Assembly (NCBI GenBank): GCA_965247815.1 | Contig: CBDFHW010000012.1 | Location: forward strand, 1 to 64,000 | Direction of reading: 5' to 3' | Length of the DNA: 64,000 nt | Source of the DNA: CBDAQA01 sp965247815 | Lineage (GTDB): Bacteria > Planctomycetota > Phycisphaerae > Tepidisphaerales > Tepidisphaeraceae | Shown: positions 18,101 to 26,358 of the stretch, piece after piece | Layout: each line of letters opens with the position of its first letter | How positions within the stretch are numbered: position 1 is the stretch's first letter | Notes under the pieces: generated by a model | The model's input: only the letters and a program-made list of their open reading frames with translations | Told to the model about the DNA's origin: nothing | The model's database searches: none | Program-made: the position numbers and the translations under genes

Positions 18101-18610
18101 ATGTTGATCGAACAGGGCTATTGCGATGAGGGAAGAATTGTTGTTCAGGGGCTATCGGTATTCACCGCAGAGCAGACCTCCCATTTGATCTTGCAAGGTT
18201 TGGGAGCCGATCAGAATCTGGTATTACAAGGTTACACGTCCCAGAGAATAATAAGACGAACACAAGCCCTAAATTCAATTGTTCCTCATTTTAAGGTGTA
18301 CGGTACAAATTCGGTTGGTGGTATAAATTTGAAGGCGATTAGATATGGATACCATCCTGTTCTAACGAGGTATGCCACACCGATCTGGATCGAGATGTCC
18401 ACGCTACCGTGTGGATTGGAAATAAGATACACCTTGGATGGGTCGTTGCCAACCGCTACATCGGAGATATACACCAGCCCGATACGTTTTGAGGAAAATT
18501 TATCATCCTCTTACGATAATCGCGTTAAGGCTGCTGTTTTTGACGCCAACGGAGGCACCCGACGTAGCAGCACAGCCGAAACAACGTTCGGTCTTATCAT
18601 TCGATCGTGA
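18101..18610 (+). CDS. Chitobiase/FN3-like beta-sandwich protein
   Basis: Protein of 169 residues. The N-terminal 60 residues hold short glycine/leucine repeats (VVQGLSV, LILQGLG, LVLQGYT). The C-terminal half has the fold signature of the chitobiase C-terminal/FN3-like domain: IRYTLDGSLPTATSEIYTSP followed by strand-like KAAVFDANG. Such domains appear in phage tail and carbohydrate-binding proteins. It starts three bases after the previous stop. The gene at 18733 has the same build. Confidence 0.6.
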   Translation: MLIEQGYCDEGRIVVQGLSVFTAEQTSHLILQGLGADQNLVLQGYTSQRIIRRTQALNSIVPHFKVYGTNSVGGINLKAIRYGYHPVLTRYATPIWIEMSTLPCGLEIRYTLDGSLPTATSEIYTSPIRFEENLSSSYDNRVKAAVFDANGGTRRSSTAETTFGLIIRS

Positions 18611-18637
18611 TTAAGCGAACTTTGATCAGGAGAAATA

Positions 18638-18706
18638 ATATTATCTCAAGAGTACGACATTGAGAGTAATCCGGTAGTGCAAGGATACTCCGTTCGTGAG
18701 AAGTAG
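18638..18706 (+). pseudogene. Relic 22-codon ORF with an ATA where ATG is expected
   Basis: A good ribosome binding site (AGGAG) sits seven bases before ATA, which opens a 22-codon frame reading LSQEYDIESNPVVQGYS and ending in TAG. The peptide matches the first 20 residues of both flanking genes (VVQGLSV in one, ITQGYLG in the other). It is probably the head of a duplicated gene that lost its body and its start codon, or a peptide with a non-standard start. Confidence 0.4.
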
Positions 18707-18732
18707 ACAAACCCGAAAAAGAGGTAGCAAGA

Positions 18733-19158
18733 ATGATTTTAACTGAAGGATACAATTCCAAAGGAAATCCGATTACTCAAGGTTATCTTGGGGATGCAAC
18801 ATCATTAATCGCTATGAACTCAAACCCAGTTAGGAATGCACCGCCCTTGGTCTTACTCAACGGTAGTAAGTTGGGTATGATAAGCCAGATCGATCAAATG
18901 ACAGATCGTTTCATAAACGTACCTATTGTCCGATCATCTGTAAGGATCGAGCTTGTGTCTCCGTTTCTGGACTCTGAAATCAGATATGAGACGAATGGAA
19001 AAAATCCGAATGACAAGTCGAAATTGTACAAAGGCGCACTCATGTTTGATCGGAATATTACTGGAAGCGATCGCACTGTGATCAAGGCAAGGATTTACGA
19101 CAAGAGGAATTCGAACCTAAAAAGCCGAATCATCAGGATTCAATTCAATATCACTTAA
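18733..19158 (+). CDS. Second chitobiase/FN3-like protein
   Basis: Protein of 141 residues with the same layout as the protein at 18101: a short head (MILTEGYNSKGNPITQGYLG) and a beta-sandwich domain containing IRYETNGKNPNDKSKLYKG and VIKARIYDK. The ATG is preceded by GAGGTAG. It is probably a paralogue arising by duplication inside the tail-like cluster. Its exact role is unknown. Confidence 0.6.
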   Translation: MILTEGYNSKGNPITQGYLGDATSLIAMNSNPVRNAPPLVLLNGSKLGMISQIDQMTDRFINVPIVRSSVRIELVSPFLDSEIRYETNGKNPNDKSKLYKGALMFDRNITGSDRTVIKARIYDKRNSNLKSRIIRIQFNIT

Positions 19159-19171
19159 CGAGGGGATAAAA

Positions 19172-19432
19172 ATGCATTATCGAGAAAAATGGGTCATTGA
19201 AAATCTAACGGACAAACATCTTGGAATTGGCGACTTGCCACGACTTCCAATCTTGGAACCCGGTCAACGATTGGACTTGCTCCGATTCCACACCAAGGAG
19301 CAGGCGCAGCAGTCACGATTGCTGGTCTCTCTGGCACAGCGTTATTGGGTATCGCTAACAAAGATTATTGATGGAATTGCTGAACACGTGCAAAGAGGTC
19401 AATTCGCCGCAGCTACGGCTCCAAAAAACTGA
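19172..19432 (+). CDS. Small protein ending the tail-like cluster
   Basis: Protein of 86 residues with no recognised domain. GAGGGG lies about six bases before the ATG, and the gene follows the preceding stop by 13 bases, so it looks like the last gene of the cluster. The sequence ILEPGQRLDLLRF and an amphipathic helix suggest a compact soluble protein. Confidence 0.5.
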   Translation: MHYREKWVIENLTDKHLGIGDLPRLPILEPGQRLDLLRFHTKEQAQQSRLLVSLAQRYWVSLTKIIDGIAEHVQRGQFAAATAPKN

Positions 19433-19636
19433 TCAGCACGTGATTCGCTATTTCTTGACCGGTCGAACAACTCTTGGCGCAGGCGGTGTCGAAGTTTTCC
19501 CACCGCCACCAGAGGTTTGTGCAGACTGCTCCCGAACTACACGAGGCCTATGCGGAGTTGCCGAAAAACCATCGCCGGTCGGTGAATCGAACGTGATGTG
19601 TTTTGGCTGATTTGTTCGTTTCATATCAAACTCTAA

Positions 19637-19879
19637 TTATTCCTTGACGATGTTGGTGCTTGTGGACGTTTGCGGATGAACCACTCTGGGAGCATGGGGC
19701 ACTGACGTTCTGGTCTCATCAGTTGAACCGACTGATGCTGCCGATGCGAGCGGCGCAGCAGACGAAACTGCCTGAAGTACAACACGTGGTTCATGTGGTG
19801 CCGCTGACAATCCAAGAAAATCACCGCCTTCGTTGGTCATTTTCTGGATCAGATTCGCTTGTTTCGGTTCTTCTGCCAT
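19637..19879 (-). CDS. Small alanine/proline-rich protein
   Basis: Protein of 80 residues beginning MAEEPKQANLIQKMTNEGGDF. A perfect AAGGAG lies seven bases before ATG at 19879 and fixes the start. The C-terminal half is low-complexity (alanine, serine, threonine, proline). No motif is recognised. It is the last gene of a leftward group of small genes (19637-20885) that includes membrane proteins. Confidence 0.5.
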   Translation of the reverse strand: MAEEPKQANLIQKMTNEGGDFLGLSAAPHEPRVVLQAVSSAAPLASAASVGSTDETRTSVPHAPRVVHPQTSTSTNIVKE

Positions 19880-19889
19880 GCTGAACTCC

Positions 19890-20057
19890 TTACTTGTTCG
19901 GCTTTGGAGCCGGTGGTGGTTGAATGGGTCTGGGGCCAATCTTTGTCGGTACTCGTGGCGTATGTGGTGAACCGGTGCTGTTGATGTCACCTTTAGCTGG
20001 TATCGCACGGATAGGTTGAGGTTGGTTTGTGCTCAGGGTGTTCTCACATTTTTCCAA
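19890..20057 (-). CDS. Very small proline-rich ORF
   Basis: TTG-started frame of 55 codons, reading KCENTLSTNQPQPI and ending PIQPPPAPKPNK, between two better supported genes. It overlaps the end of the upstream membrane gene by 25 bases and stops 11 bases before the next start, the spacing expected in a compact operon. There is no clear ribosome binding site, so it is only tentatively a gene. Confidence 0.33.
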   Translation of the reverse strand: MEKCENTLSTNQPQPIRAIPAKGDINSTGSPHTPRVPTKIGPRPIQPPPAPKPNK

Positions 20058-20623
20058 ACGAAAATTACAAGCGTCAAGATTCCGAGCAGGAAGCTGGCGA
20101 GGCTAATCCAGTTAAATGCCTCGATTAGATGATTGCGTTTTACTCGGCGAATATCTCCAAGTACCGTTTTCCAAAAGTCTGGTAGCGCATCGTAATTTTC
20201 GTAATGCTTATCCAAGATTCTTCGTTGTTTCCTAAACGCCGAATAACACGTTTGAAGATTGAACATAATGAGTGCCAATGGCAATCCAAACAGCATCCAT
20301 GAAAGATACAAAAACTTGATGCTTTTAAGATCGGCATTGGTAGTGGGCTTCAAGAAATCTTTGACAATCGTGAGCGAAAACCCAAGAGCTACACCGGCGA
20401 GCGTCAGGATTCATTTGTCGTACCCCTCACCTTGCTTCTGCTCGGCATCAAGCAGTTCAGAGCGGTATGTTTCATAATGCTTGTCATCGACCTCTCGCTG
20501 CTTCTCCTTGTCGATGACGGCTGCGACTGTTTCGACTGGCGGTAATGGTGCCGGTGCCGAAACAATTTTCGCAGTCGGATCTGTGTGCTTCGCCTTTCGA
20601 TTTTGTCGTCGCTTATTGCCCAT
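20033..20623 (-). pseudogene. Three-helix membrane protein interrupted by an in-frame TGA
   Basis: The frame starting MGNKRRQNRK at 20623 runs through HYETYRSELLDAEQKQGEGY to TGA at 20411-20413. It then continues without any further break as ILTLAGVALGFSLTIVKDFL and two more hydrophobic segments to 20033. The joined protein would be about 196 residues with three membrane helices and a central charged segment. Replacing the TGA by a tryptophan codon would restore it. It is either a fresh nonsense mutation or two genes read separately. The family is unknown. Confidence 0.55.
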
Positions 20624-20627
20624 TCGA

Positions 20628-20885
20628 TCAGCGTGAACTTCTGCGTCTTGATCCTCGTGCCTGTCGGATAGCGGCCTCGGACACACCAGACACGCCAAAC
20701 AACGACTTGATCAGATCGACAGCCCCACCAATAAACTGACCAAGCTTGCGTTCTTCCCAAGCGACAATCAGATCACGAAGGATGACGACAACAACCAACC
20801 CGATTAGCAGTGGAAGCCAACCGAGAAACATTTGGAGCATCGGATAAAACAGTGCATTCATCAGTTGATCTTGGACCGGGTTCAT
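20628..20885 (-). CDS. Small holin-like membrane protein
   Basis: Protein of 85 residues with one long hydrophobic segment (FLGWLPLLIGLVVVVILRDL) and a basic C-terminus (RGSRRRSSR). AAGGTGGG precedes the ATG. Size, topology and closeness to tail-like genes recall phage holins, but the sequence is not diagnostic. It is the first gene of the leftward small-gene group. Confidence 0.5.
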   Translation of the reverse strand: MNPVQDQLMNALFYPMLQMFLGWLPLLIGLVVVVILRDLIVAWEERKLGQFIGGAVDLIKSLFGVSGVSEAAIRQARGSRRRSSR

Positions 20886-21038
20886 TATCCCACCTTTTGT
20901 TGGAATCGCCGCATTTTACGTTCCGAAAACAGTGCGTCCATAAAAAACCCCTAACACCCGCAATTATTTCTGCTGTTTTCCGAAAATCTACCAGATATGG
21001 TGCTGTGCAAATTTGTGTATCGGACCCGTAGTTTTTTC

Positions 21039-21066
21039 TTGACGGCTTGAGACTGTTCTGTACGGT
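21039..21066 (+). promoter_or_regulatory. Possible sigma-70-type promoter
   Basis: TTGACG at 21039-21044 and TACGGT at 21061-21066 are 16 bases apart, 45 bases upstream of the small gene at 21111. It was judged by eye only. Confidence 0.35.
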
Positions 21067-21110
21067 ATCCGGTTGGTGTGTTTTACGGCCCTTTGGGTCA
21101 AGGATTTGCA

Positions 21111-21308
21111 ATGGCAAAAGGTTTGGATGGTCGCAGCCGTGACAACAACGGCCAAATACGAGAAAAGCGTGGCGACACGAAGGTTGAGACGCTTCGAAAG
21201 GAATACGGACCCGGCTTTGCACCGGGCGTCCGCAGCGATGCCACGCTGGAAACTCTCCGTGAGCGAACCGGTCAGTCATTGTCCGAAATGCTCAAAGACA
21301 AGAAGTGA
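21111..21308 (+). CDS. Small basic protein of unknown function
   Basis: Protein of 65 residues (MAKGLDGRSRDNNGQIREKR...). AAGGATTT lies just before the ATG and a plausible promoter lies upstream. The sequence is charged and repetitive in R, G, E and D, ending in a helix (TGQSLSEMLKDKK). This resembles small hypothetical proteins often seen in phage-like elements. No function can be given. Confidence 0.55.
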   Translation: MAKGLDGRSRDNNGQIREKRGDTKVETLRKEYGPGFAPGVRSDATLETLRERTGQSLSEMLKDKK

Positions 21309-21327
21309 TCGAACTGACAGTGACGGA

Positions 21328-21978
21328 TCACTGCACTCGATTTCGAACGGAATCGCAGAACTCACGGACATGCTGCGCGCTCGACGCAGACATCCGGCCA
21401 TCCATGATCATCAGGTCTATCTCGTCACTGGGATATTCTCCACGCCGCAGCTTGATGCCCATCAACGTCGAATTTCGTGACAGTCTGCTGATCATCGGAT
21501 CGGCGGCAATCAACTCGTCCACCGTGGGCTGACGCTGTTCCGATTGGCCGAACGCAGGTTGTTGTAAAGACTGGCCACGTGCCAGTGCCGCCTTCCTTTC
21601 CAAATCAGCTACATCTTGGCGGGCACGGTTGAGTGTCTCTTCTTGAATCTCTTTAGATCGCCGCTGTTGTTCCGCCAGCTTCCGAGAGGCACCGAGGCCA
21701 GACACGTACATGGTGACTACGAACACGACGATGCAGACTGCGCCAGTGACAGCACCGATCTTCGCCATTCGATTTGGGAGAAGCCGCTCAAACCGCTGCG
21801 ACATGTTTTGGGTCGAATGGTCGTCGGAGCTTGTGATTGGAGCCACCGTGGAAGGAACGGGCTTGCGTTCCAACGTGGCGATGAACTCGGAACGGCACGT
21901 GGGACATCGGATCGCCCGGTTGAGATAGGCATTCGGCACTTCGGTTTTGGCCCCACACGTGCAGAGAACCTTTGGCAT
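21328..21978 (-). CDS. Zinc-ribbon membrane protein
   Basis: Protein of 216 residues. The N-terminal zinc ribbon has CTCG near residue 5 and CPTC near residue 25. A hydrophobic helix follows near residues 75-95 (IGAVTGAVCIVVFVVTMYVSG), then a charged coiled coil (EQQRRSKEIQEETLNRARQD). The start at 21978 has GGAG seven bases upstream. This layout occurs in planctomycete proteins that sense or scaffold at the membrane. The role here is unknown. Confidence 0.62.
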   Translation of the reverse strand: MPKVLCTCGAKTEVPNAYLNRAIRCPTCRSEFIATLERKPVPSTVAPITSSDDHSTQNMSQRFERLLPNRMAKIGAVTGAVCIVVFVVTMYVSGLGASRKLAEQQRRSKEIQEETLNRARQDVADLERKAALARGQSLQQPAFGQSEQRQPTVDELIAADPMISRLSRNSTLMGIKLRRGEYPSDEIDLMIMDGRMSASSAQHVREFCDSVRNRVQ

Positions 21979-22088
21979 AGAGAAACTCCCCGGAAACTGA
22001 GAATTGGCGTCGTACTTCCGATAACGAAACGATATCATGCCGTGATAACGAACCGGTATCAAGATCGTCGGAGGGGATACTTTTCGGC

Positions 22089-22337
22089 GTGCCGGAAAAG
22101 TCCCAACACGCCCTCATCTACCGAAACATTCCGGCGTTGCTGCTGAAGATGCGGACAGATGCAGACTTCACCCAGCGGGACTTGGCTGCAAAGTTAAAGA
22201 AGTCCCAGCCGTGGGTTCACAAATCAGAGATTGGCGAGCGGCGCGTGGACATCGCCGAGTTTGTCGAGTGGTCGGTTGCCTGTGGCGTTGATCCACTTGA
22301 TGCGTGCAAGAAGATCATTTCGGCGCGAAAATCATAA
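22089..22337 (+). CDS. XRE-family regulator
   Basis: Protein of 82 residues consisting mainly of a Cro/C1 helix-turn-helix (FTQRDLAAKLKKSQPWVHKS). It starts with GTG. It diverges from the zinc-ribbon membrane gene and its end overlaps the convergent HEPN-like gene by six bases. It probably regulates neighbouring accessory genes or pairs with the HEPN-like protein as an antitoxin. Confidence 0.75.
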   Translation: MPEKSQHALIYRNIPALLLKMRTDADFTQRDLAAKLKKSQPWVHKSEIGERRVDIAEFVEWSVACGVDPLDACKKIISARKS

Positions 22338-23192
22338 CTTGTTTACCGCAAGCCAATCGATCACCGCATAAATCTTCTGCAAAAAGATGGGGAACGCATA
22401 TAAATTCCCGTGTGCATCTGATTGCTGAATTACCGAACCAGTTGGATGACCGGCAGCATTCCGTTGATTTCGGATGATGTCAAAGATTCCCGCCAGTTGA
22501 ACATCGAGCAGATCATCGACATCTTTGGGCAATTTGCCCCGTATCTTTCCGATCAGCATTTTGTGGAACTCTTCGAACTGGGATTTGATCTGCCGCCCAT
22601 CGGTTTTCTTGCGGAAGGCATCGTCTGACGGTGATGGCAGAGAATTCGCACATGCTTCGACCAGGAGAAGCAATGCCTTCTCCGATGCGCAGCCCAGTGT
22701 CACCGTGGAGGCGAGATAGCAACCGATCCGAAATGTTTTCAGGCTCTCCGTGAGGTATGTAATGATCACGTCGTCCACGGCGGGAATCTCCTTCTTGATC
22801 TTGGAGAGGTAGCCCTCGGGATCGAAAGGCGACGGCATCGCGCCTGCCAACATCTCCCTTCCCATTGCGGTCACATGGTAATGCGGCAATCTGGGATTAC
22901 ATTTGTCGAAGCCCGGCCTGACGATACCTTCAACGAGTAGATCATAGAAGATATCGTTTACCTGAAGTGCTTCAGCATCAGTGAGGTGAGCGTCCCCAGG
23001 CGAGCTTACATTGGCGTAACCGGTCGCGTTTTGCCAATGCTGCGGTGGTCCAACTGGCAGTTTGCGTTGAGCCGCTAACATTTCCACCTTGCGATACAGA
23101 GCGATCTCCGACTGTGGAGGCTGCTGCGGATTGAATGGCTGTCTGATGACGTCAAGGACCAGTGAACGCATTTGAGCATCGGTAATTGGCAT
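22332..23192 (-). CDS. HEPN-like / Abi-C-like protein
   Basis: Protein of 286 residues starting at MPITDAQMRS. The N-terminal half looks like a winged-helix domain (LTDAEALQVNDIFYDLLVEG, then LPHYHVTAMGREML). The C-terminal half is helical and has IRNQRNAAGHPTG, which fits the R-x(4-6)-H pattern of HEPN RNase domains and also resembles Abi-C ends. The gene diverges from the DUF3800 gene and overlaps a small XRE gene. A toxin or abortive-infection effector role is inferred. Confidence 0.6.
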   Translation of the reverse strand: MPITDAQMRSLVLDVIRQPFNPQQPPQSEIALYRKVEMLAAQRKLPVGPPQHWQNATGYANVSSPGDAHLTDAEALQVNDIFYDLLVEGIVRPGFDKCNPRLPHYHVTAMGREMLAGAMPSPFDPEGYLSKIKKEIPAVDDVIITYLTESLKTFRIGCYLASTVTLGCASEKALLLLVEACANSLPSPSDDAFRKKTDGRQIKSQFEEFHKMLIGKIRGKLPKDVDDLLDVQLAGIFDIIRNQRNAAGHPTGSVIQQSDAHGNLYAFPIFLQKIYAVIDWLAVNKL

Positions 23193-23382
23193 GGACCGAG
23201 TATCGCAACGATGGGGCTGAAAAGCACGGTGATCCCGCTTGCCATGACAATGACAACGTTTTATAATCTTTTTGTGATGGTGACTTCCAGAGTATTCTCC
23301 GCAGGGTTGGGGCAAGGGCGATAGCCCTCATATCTTCACGTCTGTACATCCTATCGCTTTCGATCCCTTTTCCGGGATTTCC

Positions 23383-24546
23383 ATGAGCAGCCTCTTCGAT
23401 CCAAAACCAATTCCAACCGCCGCGCCAGATGCACCCGCGCAACCAGTCGAGCCGATTCTGACCAAAGAAGAACGTGAGCGTCAAAAACTGGAGCGCATCG
23501 CCAAAGAAAAGGCCGACTTGGAAGCGAGCATTGCCCGAGGCGAAACCGACAGCGTTCGCAATCGAGTGGCATATCTGTTGAACCAGAATGCAGAACTGCG
23601 CAACAGCGACATCGAACTGGTTATCAATTTTTGGAGAACGTTTCACCCAGACGAAGTGGGCCGAGAATACATCGCCTACGAAAGTCTTCGAAATGTCACC
23701 ACGTATAATTCGATTGTGCGCGCCAGAGCGACGATCCAGAATACCTACAAATTATTTGTCTCGGATGATGCTGTGGCGAGCCATCGCGAGGAACTTGAGA
23801 ATTCCGTACGAAAGAAGCAGCGGGCGATCAGCAGTTCTTCGGTGCCATTCATCCAGGTGTTCAGCGATGAGAGCGGCAAGACTGAACGGCATTATGTGAT
23901 CGGCAGTCTCTGGATCAATGATGCTGAACACCATGCGTACAAGTTGCAGCATCAGTTAAACGAGTGGAGAAAAACTCTGGATCAGGAAAGGGAATTGAAG
24001 TTCACCAATATTACTCGGCAACGGGTGGACACATATCTGAATCTATTTGAAACCGTTATGGGGTTGTCAGAATACATCGGTTTCAAGACGGTCGTGCTGG
24101 CGCGAGATGACGCGCGATCCAGGCCCGTCGAAGATGCGATCTTCCGACTGTACTATGAGTTGGTGGTAAAGGGTTTGCAGCACGAAGCTGACTCTGGCCG
24201 GATAGCATGGCCTCGGAACGTCAACATCTTTAAGGACCAAGATGAGGGTGCCGACAAACTGCACCTGTCCCAACTCGGCGAGCGGTTACGGGTGGATTGC
24301 CCAAAGGTATTTGACAATCAAGCCCAGATCAGGGAAGTGAACACGATGGACTCGTCCAAGCACATTCTGATGCAGGTCGCTGACATTTTTACTGGTTCGG
24401 TAAACAGAATTGTCAATCGCCCGGTCGATGGCGAGCGAAATCACAAAGATGAAGTTGCTGATGCCATCATGCACATGTTGAAGATTGACCCAGCGAACTT
24501 GAGCGGTGACATCACTCAAGATTTCGTCCGCATTATTCGGATGTGA
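23383..24546 (+). CDS. DUF3800 protein
   Basis: Protein of 387 residues. The first 150 form a charged helical region (KEERERQKLERIAKEKADLE). The DUF3800 domain follows, marked by FSDESGK (D162, E163), the internal ELKFTNI, and a final KHILMQVADIFTGSVNR. DUF3800 has a predicted RNase H-like fold and the conserved acidic residues here could bind metal. DUF3800 genes are common in mobile elements and defence islands. The divergent partner is HEPN-like, which suggests a two-gene system. Confidence 0.8.
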   Translation: MSSLFDPKPIPTAAPDAPAQPVEPILTKEERERQKLERIAKEKADLEASIARGETDSVRNRVAYLLNQNAELRNSDIELVINFWRTFHPDEVGREYIAYESLRNVTTYNSIVRARATIQNTYKLFVSDDAVASHREELENSVRKKQRAISSSSVPFIQVFSDESGKTERHYVIGSLWINDAEHHAYKLQHQLNEWRKTLDQERELKFTNITRQRVDTYLNLFETVMGLSEYIGFKTVVLARDDARSRPVEDAIFRLYYELVVKGLQHEADSGRIAWPRNVNIFKDQDEGADKLHLSQLGERLRVDCPKVFDNQAQIREVNTMDSSKHILMQVADIFTGSVNRIVNRPVDGERNHKDEVADAIMHMLKIDPANLSGDITQDFVRIIRM

Positions 24547-24699
24547 CGAATTTCGCGCCAGATGAGTTGTGAAACTGCGCGCCAGATCACGTCAGCCGTC
24601 GTTTCAGGTTTCGATCATTAATGACCGCTTCAAATCACAGCCGTTAGATCCCCCTCGGTGGTCGAATTATCGGTCATCGTTATTGGCGCGCAGAAAAAG

Positions 24700-24720
24700 A
24701 GCCCGGCTTCCAACCGGGCT
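24700..24720 (-). terminator. Intrinsic terminator, probably bidirectional
   Basis: Perfect stem AGCCCGG/CCGGGCT with a 7-base loop. On the minus strand it is followed by CTTTTT, 30 bases past the stop of the gene at 24751. On the plus strand it lies downstream of the DUF3800 gene. Confidence 0.75.
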
Positions 24721-24750
24721 TCTGTTAGAGAGAGGTTTTACGCTTCAAGA

Positions 24751-25098
24751 TCAGGTCGCGGGTTCAGTTTCATTAATTCCGAGCATGTCTATGAACCGCC
24801 TACTGACGCCTAAAACTCCGTCATCAATGAGATAGTATCCAACGTGTTGGTCGCCGAGATACGCACAGCCGCTCTCGGCCTGCGCATTTTCATCGTAGTC
24901 GTTGCGTCCGAACGCAATCTCTCCACGACCCCACGCTGCTCGAATTTCCTCTTCGTTGATACTGCATTCTCCTTTGATAAAAAGTGTCGCTTGAAATGTG
25001 ACGGTAAAGTCACGAGGGTCAACGGACGTACCGTCATTTGGTTGAGAAATGTTTTCCATCCCAGCCGCATCGACCAGCCCGCAGAAAAGCAAAAGCAT
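24751..25098 (-). CDS. Small protein, possibly exported
   Basis: Protein of 115 residues. The short hydrophobic start MLLLFCGLVDAAG could be a weak signal peptide, or translation may begin 13 codons later at MENISQPND. Acidic residues and two cysteines (GECSINEEE and SGCAYLGD) are the only notable features. A good terminator follows. Function unknown. Confidence 0.45.
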   Translation of the reverse strand: MLLLFCGLVDAAGMENISQPNDGTSVDPRDFTVTFQATLFIKGECSINEEEIRAAWGRGEIAFGRNDYDENAQAESGCAYLGDQHVGYYLIDDGVLGVSRRFIDMLGINETEPAT

Positions 25099-25229
25099 TA
25101 CACGAAATGCTGGTTAGATTTTTTGCATTTCGTGGAACCGTCATCCAACCAAGAATTTTGGTCGATGGGGGCTGGATAACCCAGCAATGTGTTTGGGTGG
25201 AACAGTGTCATCCTATTAAGGAGAACAAT

Positions 25230-25559
25230 ATGCAGCGACAGTTTACGTATCGGAAGTCAGAGTTCGTAATCATCCACAAGGACAGTCTCGTGGCCATCTT
25301 GGCCGGTGACCGCTCCGCAGCAAAGAAAAAGCTCGATAAGGGCGATTACAAGGTAATCAGCACAACCGAGGGAGATCCTGTGGTTGGCCTCATAAGTCAG
25401 ACTTTGGTAGCAGAAGATCCCAGCCCGCATGAGTTGGAGGCGATGGCTTATCTCGAAGCATCGGAAAAGATGTACGGTTGGGAGAATCCTCCGGCCACAG
25501 CGACGGCGGCTGAAGCTAATCATTTGGACTACGAAGACAGTTTGAATTCTTGCCGATAA
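25230..25559 (+). CDS. Small unknown protein
   Basis: Protein of 109 residues (MQRQFTYRKSEFVIIHKDSL...). AAGGAGA lies eight bases before the ATG and sets the start, so the longer open frame upstream is not used. It is a soluble alpha/beta-like protein with an acidic C-terminus. No family is recognised. Confidence 0.55.
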   Translation: MQRQFTYRKSEFVIIHKDSLVAILAGDRSAAKKKLDKGDYKVISTTEGDPVVGLISQTLVAEDPSPHELEAMAYLEASEKMYGWENPPATATAAEANHLDYEDSLNSCR

Positions 25560-26358
25560 GGAGTATTTTGGACTCGTTGTTCGACACCTTTCTGACCAAG
25601 CGTCCACAATCCGACGTGGGCAATGACATCCTTAAATGTGGGACGCTTAGTTTTACTTTAACTTCGAATTATCGGCGCATGATGAGAATTCATGGTTGAT
25701 CCGATACGGCTTTATAGACCGAGCGTCTCGCCGCTTATCTGCCAAGATTATGCTGTGTAGGTGGGACGCTCAATTTTTTATTACATCTAAATAGCGATCC
25801 CACGGCACTGCGCAAGCAAAACGGTGGGCACCTTGCGTACGGTGAAAAAGTTCCGATCAAAAGGAGTGCCTGTAAAACGGTGTTGTACCTCGTGAATTCA
25901 TTTCTATTTCCATTTTAATTGCTTATCCCTTCGATGACCGCAGCATCATGGTCATCGTTGGTGCAACTATTTCTTCTCACGGTTGCTCCCTTGACGTGAG
26001 GTATCCAGCATTCTGCTTGGGTTAGGTGCCGCAAAGTGACCAGCGTTAAAAGACCGGTCATCTTCGAGACGCGCATATCTGCGTTTATCGAGTGGGCCAA
26101 GGGACAGATGCGCCTCTATGTTCTAATCTCTGAAAAATGGATGAAAAAATGAATTCCGTCATGTACTCATGACTGACTACGAAGTAGTCCCTACCTATCA
26201 CCTTCTCTATCATAGATCACAGAGGGCATTCTTCTTGAAGACAATGACTAACTACGCGCATGGAAAAGTAATATTTGTAATTGAGTGGAATTCTCATTTT
26301 TCATATCAAGCTTGACGAAAGGTATCAGTGAACCCTAACCAAAAAGGAGACATCTCGA
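25560..26358. other. Intergenic stretch with repeated hairpin sequence
   Basis: No supported gene. GTGGGACGCT occurs twice (about 25639 and 25761), each time with an imperfect upstream complement (AGCGTCCACA near 25600, GAGCGTCTC near 25720) and a T-rich tail after it. These look like two related terminator-like hairpins. The rest is AT-rich and I see nothing else in it. Confidence 0.45.

Noticed and set aside
19100..19120. GGAATTCGAACCT as a second tRNA-derived attachment repeat
   Set aside because: It matches the T-loop only by a short common core. The 18-bp exact match at 12132 is far stronger.
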